Source of the DNA: Trichaptum fuscoviolaceum
Lineage: Eukaryota; Basidiomycota; Agaricomycetes; Hymenochaetales; Trichaptaceae
NCBI GenBank assembly: GCA_910574455.1
Contig: CAJSYZ010000003.1
Location: 682,001 to 746,000 of the forward strand
DNA: 64,000 nucleotides
Direction: 5' to 3'
Below are positions 19,216 through 30,239 of the stretch, piece after piece (within the stretch, counting starts at the first letter, position 1; every line of letters begins with the position of its first letter). The notes below the pieces were generated by a model, which saw only the letters and a list, made by a program, of their open reading frames with translations, did no database searches and was not told the origin of the DNA. Position numbers and translations under genes: made by a program.

Positions 19216-19661
19216 TGTTGAAGGTTTGCGATCTCGCATTGTAATGTGGCATGCATGGTATATATTAAGTAATAGCTTATTTACATATATTTGTTCCCTT
19301 ACTCCCACTGGGAGTAAAGGGCACTGTATCCCCTAAATTGCCGTGGGATACCTGCCACTGTCCTTCGTGGGAATATTAGTCAGCAACAAATACTACGACG
19401 TTGTGCCTTCACCTCATCCAATCCTTACTAGGCGCTCTCTTGCTTGGGCTGTAAAACACCTTTCACTACTCTTAAGCTTGTTTCAATTTTTATCAATTCT
19501 CTTTCTTTCACACTTTCTTGTCATGGTGGAGTAAGGGATCTGCCGGCGAAGCTCGGCCCGTTATCTAGTACCTACTGCGGCACATTTTTTGTCGTCGTCG
19601 CTGCAATGAAAACTTTGTCGCGTTCTGCTCCGTTTGTCGTCTCGACCTGCGCAATTCTACA
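19216..19661 (+). repeat. copia 3' LTR (full length)
   Basis: 446 bp, follows a purine-rich CGAGGGAAAG and ends TTCTACA before AGTCG. Confidence 0.88.
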
Positions 19662-19958
19662 AGTCGCTGGTCCGCCAGCACCAAGGCTCGGTGGGACTGC
19701 GCCGCTGCCTCTGTGCGACCCCCCAGACCCCCCAGCTGGCCGACTTCCACTCGCGCCGCTTCTCGCAGATGGCGCGGGTGGCACACCTTCCTGATTCCCA
19801 GCACCCGAGGGTGACACCCCGCCTTGAGTTCCAGCGGCGGACCCTCTGTCGGATTCGGGTGGCACGTCGTGTTGGCTGCCCGCACCGTTCTCATTTTCGA
19901 CCGGACGAGCAGGTAGGTCGCCCTCGTTGTCGTTGCGTTGACGGCGTGTGTTGACCAT
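19662..19958 (-). pseudogene. DIRS-like gag, first part of the N-terminal exon
   Basis: Starts with ATG at 19958 in a good context (CCCCATGG) with MVNTRRQRNDNEGD, then a Gly/Ser/Pro-rich region to GGPAT at the copia boundary. The frame continues without loss at 17884. An N-terminal low-complexity arm of this type is common in fungal retroelement gag proteins. Confidence 0.65.
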
Positions 19959-20200
19959 GGGGAAAGACTCGAAGAGAGAGCTCGAAAGAAATGTCTTAGC
20001 GTAGATGAGTGAAAGTGAAGAAGGAGGATATCCGACACGCGCATATGGTCACCTTAGACAGGTACACGGTCACGTGTGCCTTCCTCCTGGTGAGTCGTGG
20101 GACTTCTTTCCTAAGTCCTGTCAATTCATGTTCAGCCATTGCCGCTAGCTCCTAACTTCTCCTGTCTCGTCCGTTCTGCTTAAAAGATCACCGCGGAATT
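19959..20200. other. junction between the retroelement stack and the tandem array
   Basis: No frame is supported. It would hold the leader or LTR-like end of the DIRS-like element and the left end of the first array unit. No clear repeat boundary was found. Confidence 0.4.
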
Positions 20201-21713
20201 ATTTGCCGATACGTATTTGCCCTTTTGCTTTCGCCAACCTTTTCGCAACGCATACCAAAACGTCATTCCCTACGGGCGCGCTTCAAAGCGACCACCTCAT
20301 TCTGTGTGCGTGGCGTCGTCTTTCGTACTGTCCTTCGCAAATTCGCCCTCTTACTCGTGTTCCATCTGCTATATGCGCCCAATCCAGAGCACTTCAATCT
20401 CTATGTCGCCCTCCACTTGCAATTCTCCCTACCATGCCTTTGATGCGAACCCTGCAACTCATTGTTAATTGGTCATCGTGAAGCTAAGTTACCCGGTCTG
20501 GATATCGATGAGGATGACGTGCCGTAACTTGCAGTCGGTTCTGGAGGAAAGGGAGTTTGACATCAAGAGCACGGAGAAGGGATGGAGGTATTGCCCAAGA
20601 GAAAGGACGGACAAGCAGGCTGACGAGGCTGAAGGTGCATAATGATCTGAGGAGGGGTAAAGTTCAGAAGAGGACAGATTGGTTGTTGGGAGGTACGCAA
20701 AATTTTTCAATATTGGCTTATAACATTGGACTGACCTCCGCTCAAAGATCAGCCTAAACAAAAATCATATCATTAGCGGATACGTACGATCTCATCAACC
20801 CGTATATTACCATTGTCGTCTCACCAATGTCGGGATTTCCTCGAGTTAGCGAGGGACACGAAAGCGACTGGGGCTAGTGACGTCAAGGTCGACGACCTCG
20901 AACTGATCCCTACCTTTCTACCTCCTGCCTCAACTATGTTGCCCGTGCACGCAATCGAGGATGTTATGGAATCGCTTTAGCCACCAGGCTTTCCCGCAAT
21001 TACGACTGACCAATATTACTTGCCTTTTTATTGGCGCACCTTCCCGATGCTTGCTCTGAATACTCCGCCTACGCTCCCCGATCTTGCGCAACTCTTGAAA
21101 GCCACCATCTTTCCTCGCATGCGCGTCGGCATCCTAAGTCGACTCGACCCCTTGCTCGTCAAACTACCACCATACCTCGGTCAATTGAATCCGGATCTCC
21201 AGGGCATAGCGTCTTGATCGCAGTTCAACCATCTCCAAGCCAATGGACCCTGTCCTGCTAAGTTCGTAGTGAAAACCAAAGAAGACAAAGGCGATACCGG
21301 TGAGATAGACATGCTTTCAGTTGGAAAGGGACGACTAAGAAGAGGGGAAAGCACCGGAATATGCAGCTTTCTCTTCAAGAATCCCATAAATGTCGATCTC
21401 TAAAAGGCTTTACAGTTGGCACCATCTCTTCTCGCACCCCCTCTATCTGCCTTGTTGACCTTACTTTCTCAAGCAGCCTTTCTATGGAGTCCCACATCAG
21501 CTACTAGCGTCGCAATCGGACAATGGTTACAGGGTGGCGAACCGTAGCCAGCATACTCAAGTAAGAAACCTTGTCCTCATCCCCGTACAAATCTTCTGAA
21601 CTTGACTTTCCCTTCCATGTACAGAACTCTACAAAGACCACTGGTACCCCCTGACCCAGATCCGTGGCCAGCTGTCGTTCACTGGCACTTCTCGACTTCG
21701 ATGGAATAACTTA
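20200..21713 (+). pseudogene. B block of array unit 1 (decayed plus-strand coding relic), left part
   Basis: Homologous to the B blocks at 30240, 39070, 48290 and 57530. Readable pieces: a hydrophobic stretch FALLLVFHLLYAP; a piece ending YLPFYWRTFPMLALNTP...PPYLGQLNPDLQGIAS with TGA; and a last exon after an intron with a GTAAGA-type donor, reading LYKDHWYPLTQIR. Stops include TAG at 21545-21547, where unit 4 has TGG. It is cut by an inserted element at 21723. The original function is not recognisable. Confidence 0.5.
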
Positions 21714-21722
21714 GATTATCTG
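21714..21722 (+). repeat. target site duplication, left copy (GATTATCTG)
   Basis: Nine bases repeated at 22700-22708. Other array units have a single GATTATCTG here, which proves the insertion. Confidence 0.85.
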
Positions 21723-22699
21723 CGGCTGTACGAAAAGGCCGCCTACAAGTGCCGCTGCTGCCGCATGCAGTAGGCGGCACTTTCTATACAGGACCGCATG
21801 CAGTACTAGTAGGCGTAGGCGGTCATTGTACAAAGTGCCGCCTACGGTCTCGTAAGTGACCGGGGGCAAGAGCCCCGATAATATCTCAGATCTATCGAAG
21901 ACCAAATAAATGTCACGAGATTATGGTCAGGGTCACTCTTTAGTAAATATATTCTCATACAATTTGCTTAAGTCAATATTGGGTGTATTAAGTTAGTTGA
22001 AAGTATGATATTAAGTGTTGTTAAGTTAAAATCAGGACAAATATACTGTGTGACTTGGTGTCCGAGAACAGCCTGAGGGGACAAGCGGACAACTTGAAGG
22101 ATTACCGAAAACCGGGTAACGGGCATTGACAAGTTTTACGAAGACATGTGCCATTTTGGTCTCTATTTCTCGTAGTTAATTATCATTTATTTTATATCTT
22201 ATTAGTACATTACAATAGACAGTACTGTGATTGTTTTATATCTAAACCACTTCTGCTATGCAAGTAATCATATTGTCGTATGCAAGATCTACAATTTGAT
22301 GAGTGGCTGTGGGAAACTGAATGCATGGCTGTGTTTGTACCTGAGTCTAGTACGCTTTGGGAAGGTTCGGGACCCCGTTGCAACTCTGCATGCGGCTTGA
22401 CTGCAGTCTTCAAGCCTGTATGCGGCAGTGTATGCGGCAGTTTTGACAGGTAGGCGGCACTGCATGCGGTAGTTTGACAGGTAGGTGGCACTGCATGCGG
22501 TAGTTTTGACAGGTAGGCGGCACTGCATGCGGCAGTTTTGACAGCTGTGGCACATGCAATGACTTCATTAATTTCTACAGTATTTTATCTTATTTATCAT
22601 TGGTTCCGTGTCTGCAGTCTTGCATGCGGCAGCGGCAATACTTGTAGGCGGCTGCATGCGGCAGCGGCGGCACTTGTAGGCGGCCTTTTCGTCAGGCCG
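21723..22699. mobile_element. 977-bp non-autonomous element with long inverted repeats (MULE-like)
   Basis: The ends CGGCTGTACGAAAAGG and (inverted) CGGCCTGACGAAAAGG begin terminal inverted repeats of about 48 bp with few mismatches, which continue through CCGCCTACAAGTGCCGC and the GCATGCAG motif. Long inverted repeats with a 9-bp duplication fit Mutator-like elements; an 8-bp hAT-type reading cannot be excluded. It is AT-rich inside, with no ORF of note. Confidence 0.82.
22405..22552. repeat. tandem repeats of about 33 bp inside the inverted-repeat element
   Basis: Units containing TTTGACAGGTAGGCGGCACT and GCATGCGG occur three to four times in a row next to the right inverted repeat. Confidence 0.8.
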
Positions 22700-23240
22700 G
22701 ATTATCTGGCTGTTCCAGTCATGTATCTAGCCCATACTTGCATTGGCATAACACCCTCTTTGAATCCGAGCTGTGCAAGTAGGCGTCGAAATAAGTGAGA
22801 CTCAAGATCACAATTAGCAGACCACACGCCTTGCAGATAAAAAGACAGTAAACAGAACCTCGCGAGTTGACGCGATGCATTCGGCTCCATGACACGAAGA
22901 CCCAGTTCGTACAAAGCGGCTGATAAACAAGAAAGGCGAACACTCTGAGGTGACTTCGCACATGAAGCTATGCAGAGAAGTCGTTGTACGTCAACGTCGT
23001 TGCAGAGAGGGCGTGTATAAAATGGGAGAAACATCCATCCAATCCATCCGCAGTTTTAAAAGGACACGTCAGATATCAACCGGCACCATTCAAAATCATT
23101 CGGTGATTCAAGATTCAGATAAAATGGAATTGAACAAACACTGATTACATCACAGGAGTTGACGTAAGGGCATCCTTATAACTGAAGGAGGCAAAGTTCT
23201 TGGTACGACCACTTTCTACTTGTGCCGTTCTATGGATGAA
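22700..23240. other. B block remainder and spacer at the 3' end of gene copy 1
   Basis: Begins with the second GATTATCTG and the end of the B-block frame (LAVPVMYL then TAG). The rest is conserved between units (starting GGCATAACACCCTC) and probably includes the 3' flank of the minus-strand gene. No gene is seen. Confidence 0.5.
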
Positions 23241-26200
23241 TCAATGACTGAGCATACCCCTTCTGCAAATTCCGGCATCACTCCCCGGCTTCTCCTCGGT
23301 CGTATTGTCCGATGTGGACGTGACTTCTTCAATCTCATTGAGTGTAGCAACTCCCGTTCCTATTACAGAAGTGCTAAGCAGCAGATTCGAATCTGCAGGC
23401 ATAGATCCAGGCACTACTGGGCTTGGTGATGCAGTCGACGGAGGATCCTCATCGGGAGAAGGAGGAGAACGGTCTAGCTGGCCTGAGCTATCTGGTTTGA
23501 CCTCCATCTGTGTCGAGGGCAGATGTTCCGCACTTTCATGAACGGAAGCGGGCAGGCTTGATTGGGGCGGAGTGGCCTGAGTGGATGCGGTGTTGTCTTG
23601 GTCTTCGTCAGCGACTTCTGCTCCTAGAGGTAAAGGGTCAATGTCGGCATGCTTTGCCACCGCCTCGTGATGCTGTTCCTCCTCATTTTCCCCGCTTGCT
23701 TTCTTGCGTTCGTCAATCCATGCGGGGTGTACTACATCGAGGAATTTCTTCCTGAGGTCTGGGTAACCCCAAAGTAATAACCCTATATAAACCTTTGCAC
23801 GTTCTTCGTTCCGCATACTGATACATGTTAGTATGCCCTTCATGATAAAGAGGTCAGGTGCTTACATTTCATCTTTCAAAAATTCAAATTCGGACATGAC
23901 CCAATCGGCCGTTTCATCGTTGAAGGTCGTCAGCAGAGCTTCACGAAACTCGTTTTCGGCGTTCGTGGTAAGGTGTTCCGCTTGTGTCTCCTCCGGCCCC
24001 TCAGCTTTCTCGTGTCTCTCTCTTCCTCCCGATTCAACATCGCCTTCTGTCCTTCCTGTAGGGCAACATGCGCTTATATGCACCCAAACAAAATGACCGA
24101 AGGCAGAAAATGCCTTCTTTGTCACTAGCCAGCCCTTCTTGATCGAATATACGATGAAGCGGATGGTTTTCGAAAGGAGGTAAGGATTTGGCCAGTCACG
24201 GTCCCAGTCAATTTCGTAGTTTAGACGCGCTACGCGGTTGTCAATCCCGAATGCCCTATTACAAGATGTCAGTACAAACTTGGGTGTTGATGGGGAGATT
24301 CCGAGTACCAGAAGATGTTTCGTTGCAAATGGACGTTCTCCTTATACTTATCGTAGGGCCGCTTGACCATCTTCCACATCCATTTCGCTCTTGTCCTAAT
24401 CCCATTCATGCCTTTCGTGATCGGCTTCATGACTGTTCTTATCCACCCAGCCCAAACGGAATCATGCTTGAGCTGATATATGAACCAAAGTACAACTGCC
24501 AGTAAGCACATCCCGTGCAGACCAGTTAGGATATTCGTTGCGAGGGAGACGAAATGTGGCTGACCAAAACTCAGTTCTGTGGCAGCCTCAGTATATTTTA
24601 TGGCGTACCTGGAGAGATAGGTACGCGAACAGGTTTAAGCCAAGGACAAAAGCAACAGCCGCAATAATAAGAAACAGCATCGGTGCTTTGTCGAACCACA
24701 TGCGAATTAGCCGCGGAGGCACACGCGAGTCATAGCTTCAAGATGCATCAGCCAACCATTGACAGGATAAAGATAGAATGAATCACGCACATTGAAGACT
24801 TCCTCCACGTCAAGCCCAGCAAGCTACTCACTCCCGAGGATACGCTGAAGACTAGCGATAAGAACCAAAATAGGTTAACGACTCCTCTCAAGGAGTTAGA
24901 CGGCACTGCATCCGTCTCAGCGTACGTGAATTGGAGCGTAGTCGCTGTCACGCTGGAGAAGAAGGTGGCGATTGTAGTTAAGTTGACATATCGTGTCGTA
25001 TCCCTCTCCATTTGGTCGGCAAGGAATTTCGGTAGGACTTAATTAATTTAGAGAGAGCTCGTATCCAGGGTGACAACGGCACTTACACTCCTTTCCAAAC
25101 GTCTTTAGCTCTTCAGCCACATTTCCGACATCGACTTGAGCAAGGTTGTCTTTTGGCCCTTCTACCGCGCTGCTCATGCCAAACATTATGGAATTCAACT
25201 CTGGGAGAAGATCATCGCAAATGTAATCCAGAAAACGATCCGGATGGTGAGATCTAACTGTATTGGAGTTGTCAGTTATTGTTTTACCGGAAAGTAATCT
25301 TCAAGCTATACCTAACAGTATCGGTAATCCAGCCTTCATGCCGAACATATTAGACCAGATATAACCCACAGTCTCGAGACTCACCCGGACGCAAGTCACC
25401 CATTTCCTGACTTTACGAAAATAAAATGCATGTTTCTGGTGGTAAAGGCTTTCCTGAAATTTATTTACAGCAAAATGCAGTTTCGCAAAAGAGGTCATTA
25501 CAGCCGCTAGTTCTGTCTGTTTCTCTAAAGAGATATTCAGTTCTTTGTATAGACTATAGGAGATTATAGGATATTACGCACCGCCCAATTGCACAGACAA
25601 AACTCGTTCAAGACACTCAACGGGTTCATCAAGCGCACCCCGGAGTATCCCGGAAGCTATGATAACCGCACCATCGCCTCCGATAACGCGGTAGTGCTCA
25701 ATGAGATGATCAAGCTGTTTTCATTGTTAGCAAGAGCTTTCAGTATTGATAATCAAATATTGACCTCTTCTTGCATTTTAATGCATGATCTATAACAGAT
25801 TTAAGGCGTTAATTTAGATACAGACAGGGGTAGGATATACTTCGTACATCCTGTGTGCTTTGAGATGTTTTCCAAATCTCGAGATCTTCTCATATCCTAG
25901 GAAGCCGGTAACAGCTGCCTCGGGCGGTAAAACTCGATTTATGTATTCCTGGCACTGTTTCTCGTAGTCTTCTATCTTCTGCGAAGCCAGCCATTCATGA
26001 ACGGCTTCGAGATTATCGAGGTTGTCGTAATAAAGAGCAGTGTCAGTGCCGGAGCATTTGATTGCAACAAACTACTCATATTTCTCTTCGAATGTTGTCA
26101 GCGCTTCGACGACACCATCCATCTCCGTTTCCAAGTCAGAGAATAATTTGTCGTGGATGAATTTCAAGCATTCGACATATTTACTTCCCCTTAGGAGGAC

Positions 26201-27437
26201 TGTGCCACGCATCATTAGAGATCAAGCTACGCTTGAAAGTCCTTCATCCTTACCCGTTATTTTGTGATTTCCGTCCTTGAATGAGGGAATTAATCCTTTG
26301 CATTTTCCATAGACACTCTGAACTCACCCAAGCGATGCTATTCCATTTCTCGAGTTTATCAAGATAAAATGCATCTTTTTCATGTGAGCTCCGAGCGACA
26401 TCATAAATTGAAGACCAAAGCCTAGAGAAAGAGTCTCTAACTTCGTGCATTGCGTCCGGTCTCCCTAAGACTTCATTATTCATACAAAAGCTTCGCCTGA
26501 GCATTGAGACTACATACCACTGTGAGTCACGTCGAAGGCCTTTTCCAGATATTGTACAGGTTTAAGCAATCTTTTCCGTAAATTTTCTGCGTTATTGATC
26601 AACCACTTGTGGTCACCGACAATGCCCAAGTGTGCAGTGAAGCATCCCAACTATTATTTGTCGGTCAGAGAATAATTGCTCAACAAGGATCCCGTACGTA
26701 CCTCCACCTGCATCTTTTCGCACTCGCTTGAATGGAAGACAGTATAAGAGCCAATTTGAAGAGTAAGGCGGAGTGTAGTACCTTCTGTGCTTCGCACATC
26801 TGTCTTTGTACTTGACAATTGTTTCGTCGCTTGGCCAGTCGTCTATGGGTGCGTTTGAGCCGTCATGGCTGCCGTCATTAAAGACACGTCATCACGCACC
26901 ATCGATATCAGTCTCATTCTGCTCCATCTCAATGTTGAGAAGTTCCTGAGTAGTAGGGTCTGCAGCTGCTGGTGAATTGTCGCCTACGTATTCATTCGAT
27001 TCATCTCAGTTGCCATCATAAAAGACGCGTTATTTCTCACCCGAATTCGCAGTACCGAGGTTTGCCATATCAGTACTGAAAGGTTCCTGGCCAGCGGCGC
27101 CTGCTTCTTCTGGTGAGCCATCGCTTTGGTGCAAAGCTCCACGAAGTTCCTGGGCTATTTTCGCGTCAGAAAGGATGTACGCATGGGTTGAAGGTATGTG
27201 AGTTTGTCACTCACTATTTTCTTGATTTGCCTTTCGAAGCATATGGTCTCGCATCTCCTTCACGACAGTGAGGATATCCTTCAACGTGTCATTCGATACT
27301 TGCGTTGAATTGACGCCTTGACACAATCAATATCTCAACGAAATAGATTGCTGAGAATTACGAACCTATTCCTGGATCTGTGAAACCGCGTCAGCTTTAA
27401 ATCTGTAACTAGAGGTAAGAAGGAACGAACCAGACAT
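23241..27437 (-). CDS. large four-pass membrane protein, paralog 1 (probably decaying)
   Basis: Same exon plan as the copy at 50582-54723. The start ATG is at 27437, 74 bases after a TATAAA. Recognisable pieces include GRPDAMHEVRDSFSRLWSS, YHQKHAFYFRKVRKWV, ATFFSSVTATTLQFTY, NLFWFLSLVFSVSSGV and GLHGMCLLAVVLWFIY. The donor of the intron after FEEK has changed from GT to AT at 26078-26079, and reading through meets a TAG almost at once. The last exon (from about 23817) is shifted near its end, so the tail finishes with MLSH instead of the usual LGE or PGE. Exon 20 has the short form of the tryptophan-rich segment (KWMWKMVKRP). These defects suggest loss of function, but alternative splicing cannot be ruled out. 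The family is not recognised. Confidence 0.65.
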
Positions 27438-27510
27438 ATCGTTCACAGCGAGCAGAAGGATGTGGAGGTGGGAGGAAAGAGAATCGTCGGCGCTGAAGAG
27501 GCTGGACCCC

Positions 27511-27516
27511 TTTATA
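27511..27516 (-). promoter_or_regulatory. TATA box of paralog 1
   Basis: TATAAA on the minus strand followed by a pyrimidine-rich stretch and the ATG 74-79 bases on. The layout is the same in all five units. Confidence 0.65.
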
Positions 27517-27639
27517 GCACATGCGAATACAATGAGGCCCAGCGCTAATCAAGGTAATTTTAGGGACTGGCACCAGCAATAGAAGGTCGAATGCAGATAA
27601 GCGCTGGTCTGAAAAAGTAGCCAAGGTCCACGAACGTTT

Positions 27640-28480
27640 CCTCGCATCACCTGTGAAGTCCGAGTGCGAAGTCTTCGAGGTGTCTTGTACCTAGCGGCAG
27701 GGCTCGGAACACAGTACCGCCATAGTGCTTCGTGGTTTCACCCTCACAAGATAATATCCTGATGATCCAAAATGTAGATCATGTTGTCAGTCGTAAAGAC
27801 AGATCAGACATTATCCCGAGAATGCAATCCCCAAGAGCTTTGGATCCAGAGGCGGTGTAGGGTATTAGAGATAGCAAGACTCGACAATGCGATAGAAACG
27901 GAATGTGGAGAGCGGCACGAGCTTAAGTCTCAGAGGAAAGTGTCGACCACGTTCAAGGAGAACTGAGCAGCGACGATATGAGATTTTGACGGGCAGGAAA
28001 GCAGGAAGAAGACATGGGGGGTATGACAGATGAGACCGGGCGCTGTGTGGTATGTTAAACGTGGCAATGGCGAGATAGACAGAGTTTGATACCAAACGCG
28101 GCGGACGTGAAAACATTGCGCATGCTATATCATTGTAATTACCTCTGATAAGTTCACTTGATCTTCTGTGGCAACCGAATGTGCTGTAGCCGCTCGAAAT
28201 CTGATGTGAAGATGTACTCGGAGTCAAAGCGTCCGGTGACCATACGAGAGAGTAGAACAGATTGACTGTTGAAAGAATAGCCATACTTCAGTCGTTGATA
28301 AGGAATGTATGGAGAGGAGGCAACTGCATTTCTCTTATTTCTTGATCGGTGATGGGCGACGGAGGAAGAAAAGCGTGGCTTCCGGGTAATAAACATATGT
28401 ATCCGGCAATTTGAATCGGCGACTCGGAGAATAGCCGGTCCGGGTGCGCTTTTCGTTGGTCTCAGACTTTCAGTCTTCAG
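27640..28480. other. conserved upstream region, unit 1
   Basis: Lies upstream of the TATA box and is conserved in all units. Open minus-strand stretches (GGTVFRALPLGTRHLEDF near 27700; SEYIFTSDFERLQHIRLPQ near 28200) recur but lack starts. They may be remnants of another gene or regulatory DNA. Confidence 0.4.
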
Positions 28481-30170
28481 ACGAGTCGTCTATTTTGTTT
28501 TCGGTGGTTCCTTACCTCAATCCCGACATATTTGCTGCAACAATGACGAGTTTAGTGACAATGGCCGGTTAGTCTTGCTACGGATGCTGTGAAGGCATGC
28601 TTAGACAGTGGGCTGTTTTGAGGCTCGGTCGGCGCAGAGTTTCTTTCATGGAGCTAATTCACTCAACTTTCTGGTACAGTAACTCCATCATTTATTCTTG
28701 AAGCCTCCTTCCTATCCTTTCTCAAGTGATCTTCGCTATATGCTTTATCCCAATGTGCGACGCAGGCAAGACCACTGGTGCAATTTCGCGTGAACTAGCA
28801 TCCTAAGGAGGGCAGAGGGGCGAAAATGCAAGATGAGAAGTTAATGTTGGGCGACATAGCGAGAGAGATTTAGGTACGCACATATGCTCCTGGCGTGTCA
28901 CTCTTTCCACCTTCCACCCTTTCTTCCGTTCCACTTATACCCTCCACGAATATGCCTGAGGGTGTTATCCTGTTCCTCTCTTTCATAATCGCATTCTTCG
29001 TCTTGTCATTCCGCAGTCACGGCCGACGCTTACTCCCGCCGATCTCTCGCGTCGCGTCCCAGAATGCATTCCCTGCGACCTCATGCAGCCCTTCAAGGTG
29101 TTCTTCTCGTTCTGCATATCTGGCGTCGCTGTCTGCATAATCCTTTGCACAACCAACCTCTTGCTCGCGCATTATCCCTTATTCGCGCGCCTCGGCATAT
29201 CCTTCCCCGATTTCCAGTTGAAACCATCGCAAAGCGCTTTAATTCTTTACTGGCATTTTACCTAGCTTGCTTGGTGCTTGTTCTGAGATGCTCTGCGCGC
29301 TGGGCAACGTGAAGATCGGATAGGCGCGCTGGGCCTCGATGAGGCTGGTGTGCCGTCACAGGAAAGGCGGTTTGAGGAAGGAAGGAGATATCATTCTAAA
29401 GGATGGAGAAGAAAGGAGGAGATGGCGATCCTGGACGAAGAGACTGTCGCCTGATTCTTCCATCAGGCAACTCGCCAAACCAGCTTTGTCCGTATCCTTG
29501 CACCAGCATCTCGTACTCGGCTCAGATGTCAAGACCGGTAACGGAAGGCATTTGTTGTTGGCTGAGACCTTGCGCGTCGTGTCCTTGTGGCTACCGCATT
29601 GTATGTGTTTGTATCTTCCGTGGAGATGAAAAGGTGCTTCGCCCGAGCCTGTGTATGTGTTTCTTCGCGAAAGCGAGCCCTCAGCATCCGTTCAGCTTCC
29701 GGTCGTCGTGGACGCAGTCCAAAGCTCGCTGTACCTAGAAGAGATTCTCGTATGGACAATGAGGGTGCATAGAGGTGAGAGTCGAAGACGAACTTCGGGG
29801 GAAGAAATGCGTGTCCTGATCCGACTCGCGACTCGGAGTCCGGCACTCGGCAAGTCAAGCGATAGCCGATTATGGCAACCTCCGGAATATGACGAGATTC
29901 TTGTCGCTGGCGACTCAGAGAATATCCGGCTGTGCCCGTCGCGCTGCTTCCCTGTTCAACAGCAATCAACGAGCCACACCTTCACTCACGTTTACAAATG
30001 CGTTGACTCTCTTTCACCTTGCGATGCAAACAAAGAAACTCTTGCATCTTCGCGCTAACTACACACCGAAGAGGAGAAAGGCATCGGAAGAGCACGATGA
30101 AGAAGTTGATGTTGGGCGGCATGATGGATGAGATGAGGGTGCGCACCGTCATTGAGGAAAGTTGCTTTTA
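28480..30170 (+). pseudogene. A block of unit 1 (decayed plus-strand relic)
   Basis: Readable frame around 29083: MQPFKVFFSFCISGVAVC and LLLAHYPLFARL, then, past stops, GQREDRIGALGLDEAGVPS. The B blocks have the matching GRREARLPGLGIDEDDVPS, so the frame is supported by comparison. The section from 28870 to 29580 is almost identical to 56180-56890, two spacers away. The role is unknown. Confidence 0.45.
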
Positions 30171-30239
30171 GCTGAGGTGTGTATACCGCTTTCGTGTCCT
30201 ATCAATATCGACTAACACTTTCTTAACGTCGAGCTGGGA

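Larger units (their letters stand above)
17885..19661 (+). mobile_element. gag-only Ty1/copia element
   Basis: The LTRs share the same ends (TGTTGAAGG...TTCTACA) and are flanked by AGTCG. The 5' LTR is 171 bp and the 3' LTR 446 bp. The inside (18056-19215) has a primer site, a short leader and a single gag ORF, then goes straight to the 3' LTR. No protease, integrase, RT or RNase H is present, so it must borrow enzymes from a full copia element. It lies antisense inside the DIRS-like gag. Confidence 0.88.

Noticed and set aside
22405..22552. CRISPR-like repeats in the miniature element
   Set aside because: Repeats are part of a transposon end, with no constant-length spacers.
27409..27624. 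Minus-strand frame with a membrane-like segment upstream of each array gene (also 36201-36461, 45395-45622, 54652-54918)
   Set aside because: It begins with TTG, not ATG, contains the TATA box of the array gene, and is broken in unit 1. The real ATG lies downstream of the TATA box.
29529..29969. 146-codon minus-strand frame and overlapping plus-strand frames in the A block
   Set aside because: Both strands are open in this CG-rich stretch and the frames are not kept in all units.
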